Assembly: GCA_902363625.1 (NCBI GenBank)
Contig: CABJAS010000006.1
Location: forward strand, 1 to 64,000
Direction: 5' to 3'
From: Clostridiaceae bacterium
GTDB taxonomy: Bacteria; Bacillota_I; Bacilli_A; Erysipelotrichales; Coprobacillaceae
Length of the DNA: 64,000 nt
Every line of letters starts with the position of its first letter. Within the stretch, counting starts at the first letter, position 1. The notes under the pieces were generated by a model, which worked only from the letters and a program-made list of their open reading frames with translations, was not told the origin of the DNA and did not search any database. A program made the translations under genes and the position numbers. Below are positions 1 through 8,108 of the stretch, piece after piece.

Positions 1-65
1 TTAGGATAGAAAATAGTTCTTTTTTTATGAAAAAACAGAAAAAAATACAAAAACAGAATAAAGAC

Positions 66-104
66 AAGAAAAAAACTGTTAACAATTTACTTAATTGTCA
101 ACAG
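66..104 (-). terminator. Rho-independent terminator after nusG
   Basis: On the minus strand a 12-bp stem (CTGTTAACAATT at 76-87 against AATTGTCAACAG at 93-104, one mismatch, 5-nt loop) is followed by a T-rich run (complement of 66-75). A second perfect 8-bp hairpin, GGTATCCC/GGGATACC, sits at 110-127 between the nusG stop and this terminator. Together they end the rpmG-secE-nusG transcript. Bases 1-65 are A-rich and show no feature. Confidence 0.8.
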
Positions 105-132
105 TCTGAGGTATCCCTCGGGATACCTTTTA

Positions 133-690
133 TTAATATTCTACTTTTTCTAACTGTGATAATTCGACTTCCATCGGTACTAATGTTCCTAACATATCAA
201 CCAAGATTTTTGCTTCTTGCTTATCCATGTCAATCACTTCCACTTTACCGATCTTATTTGCCATCGGCCCGGAAATCACTTTCACGTCATCGCCAACCCC
301 GAAATTAAGATTAACGATTTCACTGCGGATTCCCATCTTTTTCAAGATTGGCTCCACTTCCCCTTTTTGTAATGGGAATGGTTTTGCTCCACCACCGGAA
401 GAACCGATAAACCCGGTAACTCCTGAAGTGTTACGTACGATATACCATGCTTCATCTGTCATGATCATTTCAACCAGAACATATCCCGGGAACATATTTT
501 TAGTCACATTGACTTTCTTACCGTCTTTGATTTCTGTTTCCGTATGTTCAGGAATCACAATATTAAATAAATAATCCTGCAATCCCATTGATTCTACACG
601 TTTAATTAAGTTTTCTTTTACTTTATTTTCATGACCTGAGTATGTATTGACTACATACCATTGTCTTCCTTCGTCATTCATTCCAGCCAT
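133..690 (-). CDS. nusG: Transcription termination/antitermination factor NusG
   Basis: NusG binds RNA polymerase and modulates pausing and Rho or antitermination complexes in the cytoplasm. The 185-residue product has the NGN domain at the N-terminus (RQWYVVNTYSGHE near residue 10, then MFPGYVLVEM) and a C-terminal KOW domain (FGVGDDVKVISGPMANKIGKV near residues 130-150). This is the normal length for Firmicute NusG. It starts 1 nt after the secE stop, in the universal order rpmG-secE-nusG. The usual rplK-rplA genes do not follow directly; a terminator does. The ATG at 690 is used; a second ATG three codons in has no better SD. Confidence 0.97.
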   Translation of the reverse strand: MAGMNDEGRQWYVVNTYSGHENKVKENLIKRVESMGLQDYLFNIVIPEHTETEIKDGKKVNVTKNMFPGYVLVEMIMTDEAWYIVRNTSGVTGFIGSSGGGAKPFPLQKGEVEPILKKMGIRSEIVNLNFGVGDDVKVISGPMANKIGKVEVIDMDKQEAKILVDMLGTLVPMEVELSQLEKVEY

Positions 691-691
691 A

Positions 692-880
692 TTAGTTCAA
701 CCCCAACATTCTCAAAATTACAGCGATGATGGCATCACTGCCAAAAAAGAATAAACCTAAAACCAAGCAGAAAGCCAATACAGTGGCTGAATTTACAAAC
801 AGTTCTTTCTTTGTCAGCCATGTGACTTTTTTCATTTCTGCACGAATACCGCTAATACTGAACCAATCTCTAAATTTCAT
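692..880 (-). CDS. secE: Preprotein translocase subunit SecE
   Basis: SecE is the small clamp subunit of the SecYEG protein-conducting channel. The 62-residue protein has the bacterial short form: an amphipathic cytosolic helix (IRAEMKKVTWLTKKEL, residues about 13-28) carrying the conserved E-KVTWP-like motif, then one membrane segment (about 32-57). An AAGGGGG SD lies 6-7 nt before the ATG. It sits between rpmG and nusG as in nearly all Firmicutes. Confidence 0.96.
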   Translation of the reverse strand: MKFRDWFSISGIRAEMKKVTWLTKKELFVNSATVLAFCLVLGLFFFGSDAIIAVILRMLGLN

Positions 881-891
881 ACTGGGCCCCC

Positions 892-1041
892 TTATTTCGT
901 TTCTTTATGCAGGGTATGTTTCCCGCATTTCTTACAATATTTATTTAATTCCAAACGCTCTGGATTTGTTTTAGTATTCTTATATGTCGAATAATTCCTT
1001 GATAAGCACTCTGTGCAAATCAGCGTTACTTTTTGCTTCAT
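892..1041 (-). CDS. rpmG: 50S ribosomal protein L33
   Basis: A 49-residue ribosomal protein of the large subunit, starting [19 protein letters not shown]. It keeps two CxxC pairs (CTEC near residue 9 and CKKC near residue 36), so it is the zinc-binding C+ paralogue. The length and the motif [19 protein letters not shown] are typical. The ATG at 1041 is preceded by a GGTGATG SD and lies about 15 nt downstream of the expected transcription start of the promoter at 1064-1092. First gene of the secE-nusG transcript. Confidence 0.97.
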   Translation of the reverse strand: MKQKVTLICTECLSRNYSTYKNTKTNPERLELNKYCKKCGKHTLHKETK

Positions 1042-1063
1042 TTTTCATCACCTACAATAATTA

Positions 1064-1092
1064 AATTTAGCATATAATCTTCTATTAGTCAA
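1064..1092 (-). promoter_or_regulatory. Sigma-A promoter of rpmG-secE-nusG
   Basis: On the minus strand -35 TTGACT (1087-1092) and -10 TAAATT (1064-1069) are separated by exactly 17 bp. Transcription would start near 1056, just upstream of the rpmG SD. Confidence 0.6.
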
Positions 1093-1093
1093 A

Positions 1094-1711
1094 TTAATGT
1101 TTGTTTAAATCAAACTTTTTTCTGATTCGGTAGATCGTATTGGATACTTTTTTGTCACTAATCGAAAGTCTTCCGGCAATCTCCTTATCCCTATACCCCA
1201 GCATCTTCATTTGCGCAATATCAGAAACATATTCCATTTTGCTTTCCTCTACCGCCTGATAAACCTGATCGAGTGTTTCTTTGATGATTAAGCTTTCTGA
1301 CGGCTGATGTCCGCGATAGGGATCTGCCAGTGCATTTTCTAAACAGATCGTACTTTCTTCATTGTCGGTCGTATACAATGGCTGATCGAGCGAAATAAAT
1401 TGGTAATGAAACTTATTTTTAGCTATCGTTGCTTTCCTGACCATCGTATACCATCTTTTCTCCACGCAATTTCTGACAAATGTACGAAACGTTGCCAACG
1501 TATCATGCCGATACCGATCATAAACTAAATACAAGACAATTTGCGCTTCCTGCAAGAGATCATCTTCATTCAATGACCTTAATAGATCATAATAATAATT
1601 ATTTAAAATCTTTTTAAAATAAGTGCGATACTCTTTAAATAAAAAATGTAACGCGCATTCACTTCCTTGTAATATTAAATAGAGTAATTCGTAATCATTG
1701 ACTTCTTCCAC
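1094..1711 (-). CDS. RNA polymerase sigma factor, SigH-like
   Basis: A 205-residue sigma-70 family protein. Region 2 lies near residues 15-80 (EDDLLQEAQIVLYLVYDRYRHDT) and a region 4 helix-turn-helix lies at the C-terminus (MLGYRDKEIAGRLSISDKKVSNTIYRIRKKF). In Bacillus the sigH/spo0H gene has the same neighbours (cysS-mrnC-rlmB upstream, rpmG-secE-nusG downstream), so this is probably the stationary-phase/sporulation sigma factor. yacP, usually between rlmB and sigH, is missing. The start is GTG at 1711 with an AGGA SD 6 nt upstream; a nearby ATG is out of frame. Sequence identity to SigH is not high by eye, so the symbol is left blank. Confidence 0.8.
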   Translation of the reverse strand: MEEVNDYELLYLILQGSECALHFLFKEYRTYFKKILNNYYYDLLRSLNEDDLLQEAQIVLYLVYDRYRHDTLATFRTFVRNCVEKRWYTMVRKATIAKNKFHYQFISLDQPLYTTDNEESTICLENALADPYRGHQPSESLIIKETLDQVYQAVEESKMEYVSDIAQMKMLGYRDKEIAGRLSISDKKVSNTIYRIRKKFDLNKH

Positions 1712-1727
1712 GTCATTTCCTTTCTAC

Positions 1728-2453
1728 CTAGAGTGGAAAACGAGAATGATAGACCTGATAGAGAATCACCGCTGTTGCAACTGAGGCATTCAATGAAGTC
1801 ACATGTCCCACCATCGGCAGCACCACTTTATAGTCACACTGCTGCTTCACAATACGGGTAATGCCCTTTCCTTCTGAACCAATGACAATACATGTCGGCA
1901 TATTGTAATCGACACTGCGATAATCCTGTGACTGATCGTTGTCACATCCCACAATCCAATAACCGCGCTTTTTTAAATCTTCCAATGTTCTGGCAAGGTT
2001 TGTCACTTGTGCAACCTTCACATGGTCAATTGCTCCTGTCGATACCTTTGCGACTGTCCCATTTAAAGAAACACTGCGGTTTTTAGCGATAATTACGCCG
2101 TCCACGCCAACTGCATCACAGGTTCTTAATATAGCGCCCAAATTGTGCGGATCTTCTAATCCATCCAGCATTAAAAGCAATGGCTGTTTATTTTCAGGAA
2201 TTGCTTTGATGATCTCATCGATGGAGTAATAACGATACCCCTCAACGCTAGCGATTACACCCTGATGATTAACATTTCCCACCAAGCGATCCAGCTCATT
2301 AGAAGAAACGATCTGATAAGGAATCTTTAACTGCTGACACAGTTTTGGGATCGTATGATCTTTTAGTGTCTTGCTGACCAATACTTCATAAACTCGTTTT
2401 TGCCCATTCAAGGCTTCTGATATTGTATTTTTTCCGTAGATATATTGTCTCAT
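1728..2453 (-). CDS. rlmB: 23S rRNA (guanosine-2'-O-)-methyltransferase RlmB (TrmH/SPOUT family)
   Basis: A 241-residue SpoU/TrmH-type methyltransferase that modifies a guanosine in 23S rRNA using SAM. The N-terminal RNA substrate-binding domain (IYGKNTISEAL near residue 4) is followed by the trefoil-knot catalytic domain: LDGLEDPHNLGAILRTCDAVGVDGV (about 95-120), IVIGSEGKGI (about 190) and LPMVGHVTSLNASVATAV (about 212-230). These are SPOUT motifs 1-3. It lies 10 nt after mrnC and belongs to the conserved cysS-mrnC-rlmB operon. Confidence 0.95.
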   Translation of the reverse strand: MRQYIYGKNTISEALNGQKRVYEVLVSKTLKDHTIPKLCQQLKIPYQIVSSNELDRLVGNVNHQGVIASVEGYRYYSIDEIIKAIPENKQPLLLMLDGLEDPHNLGAILRTCDAVGVDGVIIAKNRSVSLNGTVAKVSTGAIDHVKVAQVTNLARTLEDLKKRGYWIVGCDNDQSQDYRSVDYNMPTCIVIGSEGKGITRIVKQQCDYKVVLPMVGHVTSLNASVATAVILYQVYHSRFPL

Positions 2454-2463
2454 ACTTTACCTC

Positions 2464-2874
2464 TTAATTCTTTTCATCTTTGCATTCACTTTGTTCAACG
2501 AATGCTTCATAGATCGTAAATAATTGTGCCAGCCTTTCCTCATTATGATTTAAATGCAAATGACCGATAACCGCCTCAAAGCCGGTTGACTTACTGTGAG
2601 CCAAAGGACTGGTATTTTTCAATACACGTGTTTCCTTTGCGTTTTTACCACGACGATAAAAGCTGAATTCCTCCTCAGTAAAAATATCCTCTTTTAGTGC
2701 ATAATCAATGAAGGATGCCTGTGCTTTGGCACTGACATAGGCAATAGATGCCTGCTGTAATAGATTCGGCTTAATAATATTTAAGTCCAGAATAATATGT
2801 TCACGCACCCTTGTTTCCAAGACAGCATCCCCGATATACGCTAAAACAACAGCATTCATTAGTTCTGTTCTCAC
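2464..2874 (-). CDS. mrnC: Mini-ribonuclease III
   Basis: A 136-residue RNase III-like protein with the catalytic domain only and no dsRNA-binding domain. In Bacillus it matures the 3' and 5' ends of 23S rRNA. The signature LAYIGDAVLETRVREHII near residue 11 and the acidic residues before the C-terminus (HNEERLAQL) fit the family. The GTG start overlaps the last base of the cysS stop (TAGTG), with an AGAGG SD 9 nt upstream. Translational coupling to cysS is likely. Confidence 0.94.
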   Translation of the reverse strand: MRTELMNAVVLAYIGDAVLETRVREHIILDLNIIKPNLLQQASIAYVSAKAQASFIDYALKEDIFTEEEFSFYRRGKNAKETRVLKNTSPLAHSKSTGFEAVIGHLHLNHNEERLAQLFTIYEAFVEQSECKDEKN

Positions 2875-4211
2875 TATAAGATGCCTCTTTCAATCAGCTG
2901 GCTGCGAAGACCATCTGCCTTCTCAAAGTCTTTTATCGCCTTGCTGTTTTGCCACTGCTGATATAAATCGATATCTTCATCAGTCAATGTTTTGATTTCA
3001 AACTTAAATCCAAACACTTCCAGCATTGTCAGCAATGTATGATAGAGTTTAGCGATCGCATCAGCATCTTTTTCTTTTTGACGATACAGCTGATTCAGCC
3101 CTTTGACTGCTTCTAGAACCTTGGATAATGCCAATGACGTATTTAAGTCATCCTCTAACGCTTCAACCATTTCCTCTAAAAGAGGATCACATTGTGAACT
3201 AGGATCAATATGATTAACCTGCATCCATAAAGAAATCTGTTTGATAACACTGCTGACTTTATCGACTTCTTTTTGGACATTACTCACCAAATCCTCTGTG
3301 TAATTAAGCGGATTGCGATAATGCGTTGACATCATCACCCACTTATAAACATTTATCCCTAATTTAGGAATCAAATCCTTTGCCCACATGACATTGCCTA
3401 ATGACTTCGACATTTTCGCATTATCTATGTTAATCATCTGATTATGCACCCAATAATTGGCAATCGGATGATGATGGCAAGCCATTGACTGAGCGATCTC
3501 ATTTTCATGATGCGGGAATTTTAAATCCTGTCCGCCGCCGTGAATATCAATCTTTCCGCCTTCAAACAAATCGTTGATCATGACCACGCACTCCGTATGC
3601 CATCCCGGTCTTCCTTTTGACCATGGACTATCGAACTGAATTCCATCATCTGTCTTTTTCCACAAAGCAAAGTCGACCGGACTTTCCTTTTTGCCGTTTT
3701 CTTCTACACGGTTGCTGGCTCCATTCAGCAGATCTTCAATGCGTATTCCAGACAGATGTCCATATTCTTCAATTTTCTCTACTCTAAAGTAAACATCTCC
3801 GTCTTTTTCGTAAGCAAATCCTTTTTTCACCAGGTCATCAATGAACGCAATGATTTGATCCATGGTGTCTGTTACTCTTGGCGTATACGTCGGATGCAGT
3901 AAATTCAGTTCATCACGAACAGCATTATAAGCATCGATATAGCGCTGTGCTAAAACCCGTTCATCGATTCCTTCCGTCTTTGCCGCTTTAATAATTTTGT
4001 CATCCACATCAGTAAAGTTGGAAACAAAGATAACCTTCTTCCCACGATATTCCAACACTCTGCGCAGAACATCAAAAATAATTAACGGACGTGTATTGCC
4101 AATATGCGCATGATTATAAACGGTAGGTCCACAAACATAAATACTCACTTCATCCTCTTTTATAGGAATAAATTCTTCTTTTTTATTGGTCATTGAATTA
4201 AATAATTTCAT
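2874..4211 (-). CDS. cysS: Cysteine--tRNA ligase
   Basis: A class I aminoacyl-tRNA synthetase that charges tRNA-Cys. The 445-residue protein shows the zinc ligand Cys in YVCGPTVYNHAHIGN (HIGH-type motif HIGN near residue 37), the KMSKS loop (NAKMSKSLGN near residue 265), zinc-site residues (GWHTEC, HHENEIAQ) and a helical DALR-type C-terminus. The length is near the family norm (about 465) with a slightly short tail. A GGAGGG SD is 7 nt before the ATG. First gene of cysS-mrnC-rlmB. Confidence 0.97.
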   Translation of the reverse strand: MKLFNSMTNKKEEFIPIKEDEVSIYVCGPTVYNHAHIGNTRPLIIFDVLRRVLEYRGKKVIFVSNFTDVDDKIIKAAKTEGIDERVLAQRYIDAYNAVRDELNLLHPTYTPRVTDTMDQIIAFIDDLVKKGFAYEKDGDVYFRVEKIEEYGHLSGIRIEDLLNGASNRVEENGKKESPVDFALWKKTDDGIQFDSPWSKGRPGWHTECVVMINDLFEGGKIDIHGGGQDLKFPHHENEIAQSMACHHHPIANYWVHNQMINIDNAKMSKSLGNVMWAKDLIPKLGINVYKWVMMSTHYRNPLNYTEDLVSNVQKEVDKVSSVIKQISLWMQVNHIDPSSQCDPLLEEMVEALEDDLNTSLALSKVLEAVKGLNQLYRQKEKDADAIAKLYHTLLTMLEVFGFKFEIKTLTDEDIDLYQQWQNSKAIKDFEKADGLRSQLIERGIL

Positions 4212-4214
4212 GTT

Positions 4215-4330
4215 TTACCCTCCTAACAAAAAAGGCGTGCATTCAAAGAAGCTTCACTTTTCATGCAATGCCAGATAACGAATCTTTAATGAGTAAACTG
4301 TCTCTACCCTTTATTGTACTCGCATCATAA
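4215..4330 (-). promoter_or_regulatory. cysS leader with hairpin and T-run
   Basis: The minus-strand cysS leader can form GCATT/AATGC around a GAAGCTTC palindrome and then runs into CACGCC and six T residues just before the SD. That is the layout of an attenuator, as expected for an aminoacyl-tRNA synthetase gene. The conserved T-box sequence (GGGTGGNACCGCG) is not visible, so no T-box is called. A GAGTA...TACTC hairpin lies upstream. Confidence 0.3.
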
Positions 4331-4378
4331 CTATTCTATTATTAACTTTATCATAACCGCTTTTAAATAGCAATTCCC

Positions 4379-4918
4379 TTATTCGCCTTGCTCTTTCACG
4401 GCAAACGTATAAAGAAATTTATCCATATTAATAATCTTGTTGTCGTAATCCTTCGTTGTCGTTTTATATTTTAAGCAATAGCGATATCCTTCTTCAAAAA
4501 TCACCATATACTTCGCTTTTACGTCTTTGTTTTCAGCCACAATCTCATAGCAGCCGTCCCCATTGGTCAAAGTGACTTTAGTATTTGAAATAATCGTCGC
4601 TCCAGTGGTTTCCACTTCTACTCGGAAAAGCTGGATCAATTCTTCCACTTTATTGTTTTCGATAACCGGATCAATCATCAGTGTAATTTCTTCTTGATCC
4701 TTTGCAAAAATCGTTTTAACGTGATCACTTAATTCTTCTGATTCATTATATAAAGTTGCATCTTGCTTCTTAAAGCTGTTAGGATAAGTAAAAGAAACAT
4801 TCGCATATTCATATACAGTCCCGTCTTTTGTAATATTCACTGTTTTGTTTTTAGCTCCGCAGGCCACAACTACCATACAAGCTACAACCAAAAGAGCGAA
4901 TTTGATGATTTTTTTCAT
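4379..4918 (-). CDS. Putative lipoprotein
   Basis: A 179-residue secreted lipoprotein of unknown function. The signal peptide (MKKIIKFALLVVACMVVVAC) ends in a lipobox with Cys 20, so the mature protein should be lipid-anchored outside the membrane. The body is rich in Thr, Glu and Lys (VNITKDGTVYEYANVSFTYP) and resembles small PsbP/DUF-type surface domains only in general character. The start is the ATG at 4918; the TTG one codon upstream is too close to the GGAGG SD. It stands alone, convergent to nothing, between the cysS and cwlJ promoters. Confidence 0.7.
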   Translation of the reverse strand: MKKIIKFALLVVACMVVVACGAKNKTVNITKDGTVYEYANVSFTYPNSFKKQDATLYNESEELSDHVKTIFAKDQEEITLMIDPVIENNKVEELIQLFRVEVETTGATIISNTKVTLTNGDGCYEIVAENKDVKAKYMVIFEEGYRYCLKYKTTTKDYDNKIINMDKFLYTFAVKEQGE

Positions 4919-5190
4919 CAAACCACCTCCAAGCAGTTATAGTATACAAGATTTTATTTAATAAATCAACTTTTCTAAAAAACACTCTGTTTATCAATGT
5001 TTTTCCATTTCTAAAATTTACATTCACAATGATATTTTACTACTGAAAAAGTACTTTTGAAGAAAAAATTCCGACTGTTTTATTAAGCCTAAAAATGGGT
5101 TTTCTTCGCTCTCATCCACATAATCATTTTTCATGTATTTTTCGTTCGTTTCCCACATATATTAGAACGTATAGAAAAGAAGGTGAGAAA

Positions 5191-5610
5191 ATCGCTAGAT
5201 GTAAATATATCTCAAAAGATATTGATTTATTAGGCCGTATCATGCGTTCAGAGGCATTGGGAGAAGGAAATTTCGGGATGCTTTTAGTTGGAAACGTTGT
5301 TATTAACCGCGTTGTTGCCAGCTGTGATGTATTCAAAAATACGACCACGATCCAAGAAGTCATCTATCAAAAGAATGCCTTTGAAGGGGTAGGGACCGAT
5401 CTCTGGTTTGGAAATGCGAACGGAAAAGAACGTGAGCTTGCCTTAAAATGTATTAATGGCTATCGTGCTGATCCGGCAACCAGTGCTTTATGGTACCGCA
5501 ATCCCGGCAGGGACGTTCCATGCCCGCCTGAATTCTATGGGGTCTTAGCAGGCCGCTTTAAACAGCACTGCTTCTATGACCCGAAAGCTAATTTAGACTG
5601 TAATTTATAA
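5191..5610 (+). CDS. cwlJ: Spore cortex-lytic hydrolase CwlJ (probable ATC start)
   Basis: CwlJ is a cell wall hydrolase that degrades spore cortex peptidoglycan during germination, especially in response to Ca-dipicolinate. The 139-residue frame from 5191 (IARCKYISKDIDLLGRIM, then RSEALGEGNFGMLLVGNVVINR) lines up with the whole of Bacillus CwlJ, including the catalytic Glu region of the SleB/CwlJ Hydrolase_2 domain and the C-terminal FKQHCFYDP. No ATG, GTG or TTG exists at the expected start. An SD (AAGGTGAG, 5180-5187) is ideally placed before ATC 5191. The only upstream ATG (5095) lacks an SD and adds 32 residues absent from the family. A weak sigma-E-like promoter may lie near 5130-5160. 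gerQ follows by 10 nt. Confidence 0.85.
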   Translation: MARCKYISKDIDLLGRIMRSEALGEGNFGMLLVGNVVINRVVASCDVFKNTTTIQEVIYQKNAFEGVGTDLWFGNANGKERELALKCINGYRADPATSALWYRNPGRDVPCPPEFYGVLAGRFKQHCFYDPKANLDCNL

Positions 5611-5620
5611 AGGAGACAAT

Positions 5621-6061
5621 ATGGATTATCAAAAAACTTATACTTATCCCTCAACATTAAATCAAACAACGCCGGAAACACCGGCACCTACCCCCTACAC
5701 TCCGCAGCAGACGATGCCGCAATATGCGCCAAGTCAGCCTTATCCAACACCACCAGCCACATTACAGCCAACAACTCAGCAGCTTGTACCGCAGCCGGTA
5801 CCTCCTATTAATTTTCAGGAACAATCTTACATTGAAAACATACTTCGTTTAAATAAAGGAAAGGTAGGGACTTTCTACTTTACTTATACGGATTCAAACG
5901 AGTGGCGTGACCGTGTCTACAAAGGGGTTATTGAAGCGGCAGGACGAGATCATTTAATTATCAGTGATCCTAAAACAGGAAAACGTTATCTATTCCAAAT
6001 GATCTACTTTGTTTGGGCAGAATTTGATGAAGAAATTCAATATCAGTACCCATATCGTTAA
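5621..6061 (+). CDS. gerQ: Spore coat protein GerQ
   Basis: GerQ is a spore coat protein required to localise CwlJ and is cross-linked by transglutaminase in Bacillus. The 146-residue product has the expected low-complexity Pro/Gln/Thr N-terminus (residues 1-65) and the conserved C-terminal domain: SYIENILRLNKGKVGTFYF, then GVIEAAGRDHLIISDPKTGKRY, ending FDEEIQYQYPYR. It follows cwlJ by 10 nt with an AGGAGA SD, the same cwlJ-gerQ pair as in Bacillus. A transglutaminase-like gene exists at 12545 but is not clearly related to coat cross-linking. Confidence 0.95.
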   Translation: MDYQKTYTYPSTLNQTTPETPAPTPYTPQQTMPQYAPSQPYPTPPATLQPTTQQLVPQPVPPINFQEQSYIENILRLNKGKVGTFYFTYTDSNEWRDRVYKGVIEAAGRDHLIISDPKTGKRYLFQMIYFVWAEFDEEIQYQYPYR

Positions 6062-6085
6062 AAAGCGAACCAACGTTCGCTTTTT
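6062..6085. terminator. Bidirectional terminator between gerQ and folC
   Basis: Perfect 9-bp stem AAAGCGAAC/GTTCGCTTT with a 4-nt loop and T-runs on both strands. It serves the converging gerQ and folC transcripts; the folC stop lies inside it. Confidence 0.85.
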
Positions 6086-7277
6086 ATGTGATTAATTTTC
6101 TTCTGACATCTGAGATAAAATGCAGAGAACCCGTTACCACAATCATTTGATCTGTCATCATTGCCTGATTTAATGCTTCATCAAAAGACGCAAAGACATG
6201 GGCGTGATCCTTCAAATCATTCAAATCGACTTTGCGTTCATCCGCAAAAACGGTTAAGTAAACGGTATAGTGCTTCTCCAGCTCAGCAATCATTAATTTA
6301 TAATCCTTATCTTTCAAAGCGGAAAAGATGATGATAACTTCTTTTTGCTTAAAGGCATCAATTGTTTTCTGCAAAGCCATGATCCCATCAATATTATGGG
6401 CACCATCAATATAAATTGAACGTCCCTGATAAGTGATCTTTTCAAATCGTCCCGGCCAGCTGGTTTCTAAAATCGCCGTTTCAATCTGCTGAGGCGTTAG
6501 CGAAATCTTCAAATAAAACAATGCCTCCAAAGCCAAACAGACATTTTCCACTTGATACAGTGCCGTTTGCCTTAAATGCAATGGCAGATTGCGATACTCG
6601 AAGCAGATCGGATATGCAGTTACAAGCGGCGGCTGGCAGATCATCATCTGCGCCTGTTTTAACTCTGCTTCCTTTTTGATGACCGCTAAGCAGTCAGGCT
6701 GTGTCACAGTTGTGATGACCGCTGTATTTTCTTTTATAATTCCTGCCTTTTGAAAAGCGATCTCCTCCAGATTATTCCCTAGTGAGGGAATATGATCATG
6801 TCCGATATTGGTAATCAGTGACAAGCAGCTGCTGATCACATTTGTTTTATCATATCTTCCGCCGATTCCCACCTCAACAATGGCATAATCGACTTGCTGA
6901 GAGGCAAAATATACGAGCATAATCAAGACATCAATTTCAAATTTAGAGAGTCCTTCACTGATAATCCACTCGTAATGTTCATTAACGATTGTTAGTAATG
7001 CTTCATCGCTGATCGGCAATTTATCAATGCAGATGCGATCATGATAACTAATCAGATAAGGTGACGTAAAAGTCCCGACCTTATAACCTGCCTGATTCAA
7101 CAAGCTGCGCAGATAATTGACAGTACTTCCTTTGCCATTGGTTCCGGTCACATGGATAAATTTCAATGTATCGGTTGGTATCTGATGCTGTCTCAATATT
7201 TTTTGATACGCAGATAATGGTGACTTGTGAATTTGTCTTTCAATATAATCGATCGCTTCCTGAGCCGTTTTAAACAT
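6084..7277 (-). CDS. folC: Folylpolyglutamate synthase/dihydrofolate synthase
   Basis: A 397-residue Mur-ligase-fold enzyme that adds glutamate to folates, and often also to dihydropteroate. The P-loop HVTGTNGKGSTVNYL is near residues 42-56, with the FTSPYLISYHDRI motif near 70, the second metal/ATP motif EVGIGGRYD near 117, and YIDGAHNIDGI near residue 290. The ATG at 7277 with a GGAGGTCATTGC leader is chosen; the 29 residues upstream in frame are hydrophobic and unlike the family. Single gene, divergent from ung. Confidence 0.93.
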   Translation of the reverse strand: MFKTAQEAIDYIERQIHKSPLSAYQKILRQHQIPTDTLKFIHVTGTNGKGSTVNYLRSLLNQAGYKVGTFTSPYLISYHDRICIDKLPISDEALLTIVNEHYEWIISEGLSKFEIDVLIMLVYFASQQVDYAIVEVGIGGRYDKTNVISSCLSLITNIGHDHIPSLGNNLEEIAFQKAGIIKENTAVITTVTQPDCLAVIKKEAELKQAQMMICQPPLVTAYPICFEYRNLPLHLRQTALYQVENVCLALEALFYLKISLTPQQIETAILETSWPGRFEKITYQGRSIYIDGAHNIDGIMALQKTIDAFKQKEVIIIFSALKDKDYKLMIAELEKHYTVYLTVFADERKVDLNDLKDHAHVFASFDEALNQAMMTDQMIVVTGSLHFISDVRRKLIT

Positions 7278-7401
7278 GCAATGACCTCCCCTACATACTT
7301 TTAGCACACCTATTATACTCCAAAGTGAAAATAAAATATAGAATAAATAAAATCTATGATACAATAAAGAAAATATTGTAAAAGAATGGAGTTATTTATC
7401 A

Positions 7402-8070
7402 ATGGTAAAAATAAACAACGACTGGGATGATCTATTAAAAGAGGAATTCAGTAAAGATTATTTCACCCAGCTAGAAACATTTTTAAAAGAAGAATATGCC
7501 ACACAGACGATCTATCCGCCTAAAGAAGATTTGTTTAACGCATTAGCTTACACCCCTTATCAAAATGCCCGTGTTGTCATCTTAGGGCAAGATCCCTATC
7601 ATGGCAAAGGACAGGCGCATGGCTTATGCTTTTCAGTAAAAAAAGGGATTACTCCGCCGCCGTCACTAAAAAATATGTATAAGGAATTACAGAGCGATCT
7701 AGGCTGTACGATTCCCGAGCATGGTGAACTGACCAAATGGGCAAAACAGGGTGTGTTAATGCTGAATACAGTACTAAGTGTTCGTGAAGGAAAGCCGAAT
7801 TCCCACGCTAAAAAGGGTTGGGAAACCTTTACCGATCAGGTTATCCGCAAGATGAACGAAAAAAATACTCCGGTGGTTTTTCTTTTATGGGGGCGCCATG
7901 CTCAGCAAAAAGCAGAATTAATCACCAATCCGCAGCACCTTATTTTAATGTGTGCACACCCAAGTCCTTTTTCCGCAAGAAACGGGTTCTTTGGCTGTCA
8001 GCATTTTTCCAAAACAAATGCTTTTTTAACCGAGCATCAGCTAATGCCGATTGATTGGCAAATCGATTAA
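7402..8070 (+). CDS. ung: Uracil-DNA glycosylase, family 1
   Basis: Removes uracil from DNA as the first step of base-excision repair. The 222-residue protein carries the water-activating motif VVILGQDPYHGKGQAHGLCFS (near residue 60), the 4-Pro loop (GITPPPSL), and the leucine-loop HPSPFSARNGF motif (near residue 188), all diagnostic of family 1 UDG. Length is typical (about 225). It has a promoter in the folC-ung divergent gap with a TACAAT -10-like box near 7360. Confidence 0.97.
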   Translation: MVKINNDWDDLLKEEFSKDYFTQLETFLKEEYATQTIYPPKEDLFNALAYTPYQNARVVILGQDPYHGKGQAHGLCFSVKKGITPPPSLKNMYKELQSDLGCTIPEHGELTKWAKQGVLMLNTVLSVREGKPNSHAKKGWETFTDQVIRKMNEKNTPVVFLLWGRHAQQKAELITNPQHLILMCAHPSPFSARNGFFGCQHFSKTNAFLTEHQLMPIDWQID

Positions 8071-8073
8071 CTT

Positions 8074-8108
8074 AAAAATGGCAGTGATTCAATTCACCGC
8101 CATTTTTT
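8074..8108. terminator. Bidirectional terminator between ung and murE
   Basis: Stem AAAATGGC...GCCATTTT with an inner GTGA/TCAC extension, T-run at 8103-8108 for ung and the complementary A-run for the minus-strand murE transcript. Confidence 0.8.

Noticed and set aside
27..308. 93-codon plus-strand open frame near the window start
   Set aside because: It runs antisense through the nusG terminator and the nusG 3' end, with no SD and a repetitive basic start; a shadow frame.
4212..4330. T-box riboswitch upstream of cysS
   Set aside because: The conserved T-box sequence and stem I features could not be found; kept only as a low-confidence attenuator.
5095..5190. N-terminal extension of cwlJ from the ATG at 5095
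   Set aside because: No SD, residues unlike any CwlJ, and a good SD exists at 5180-5187 for the shorter form.
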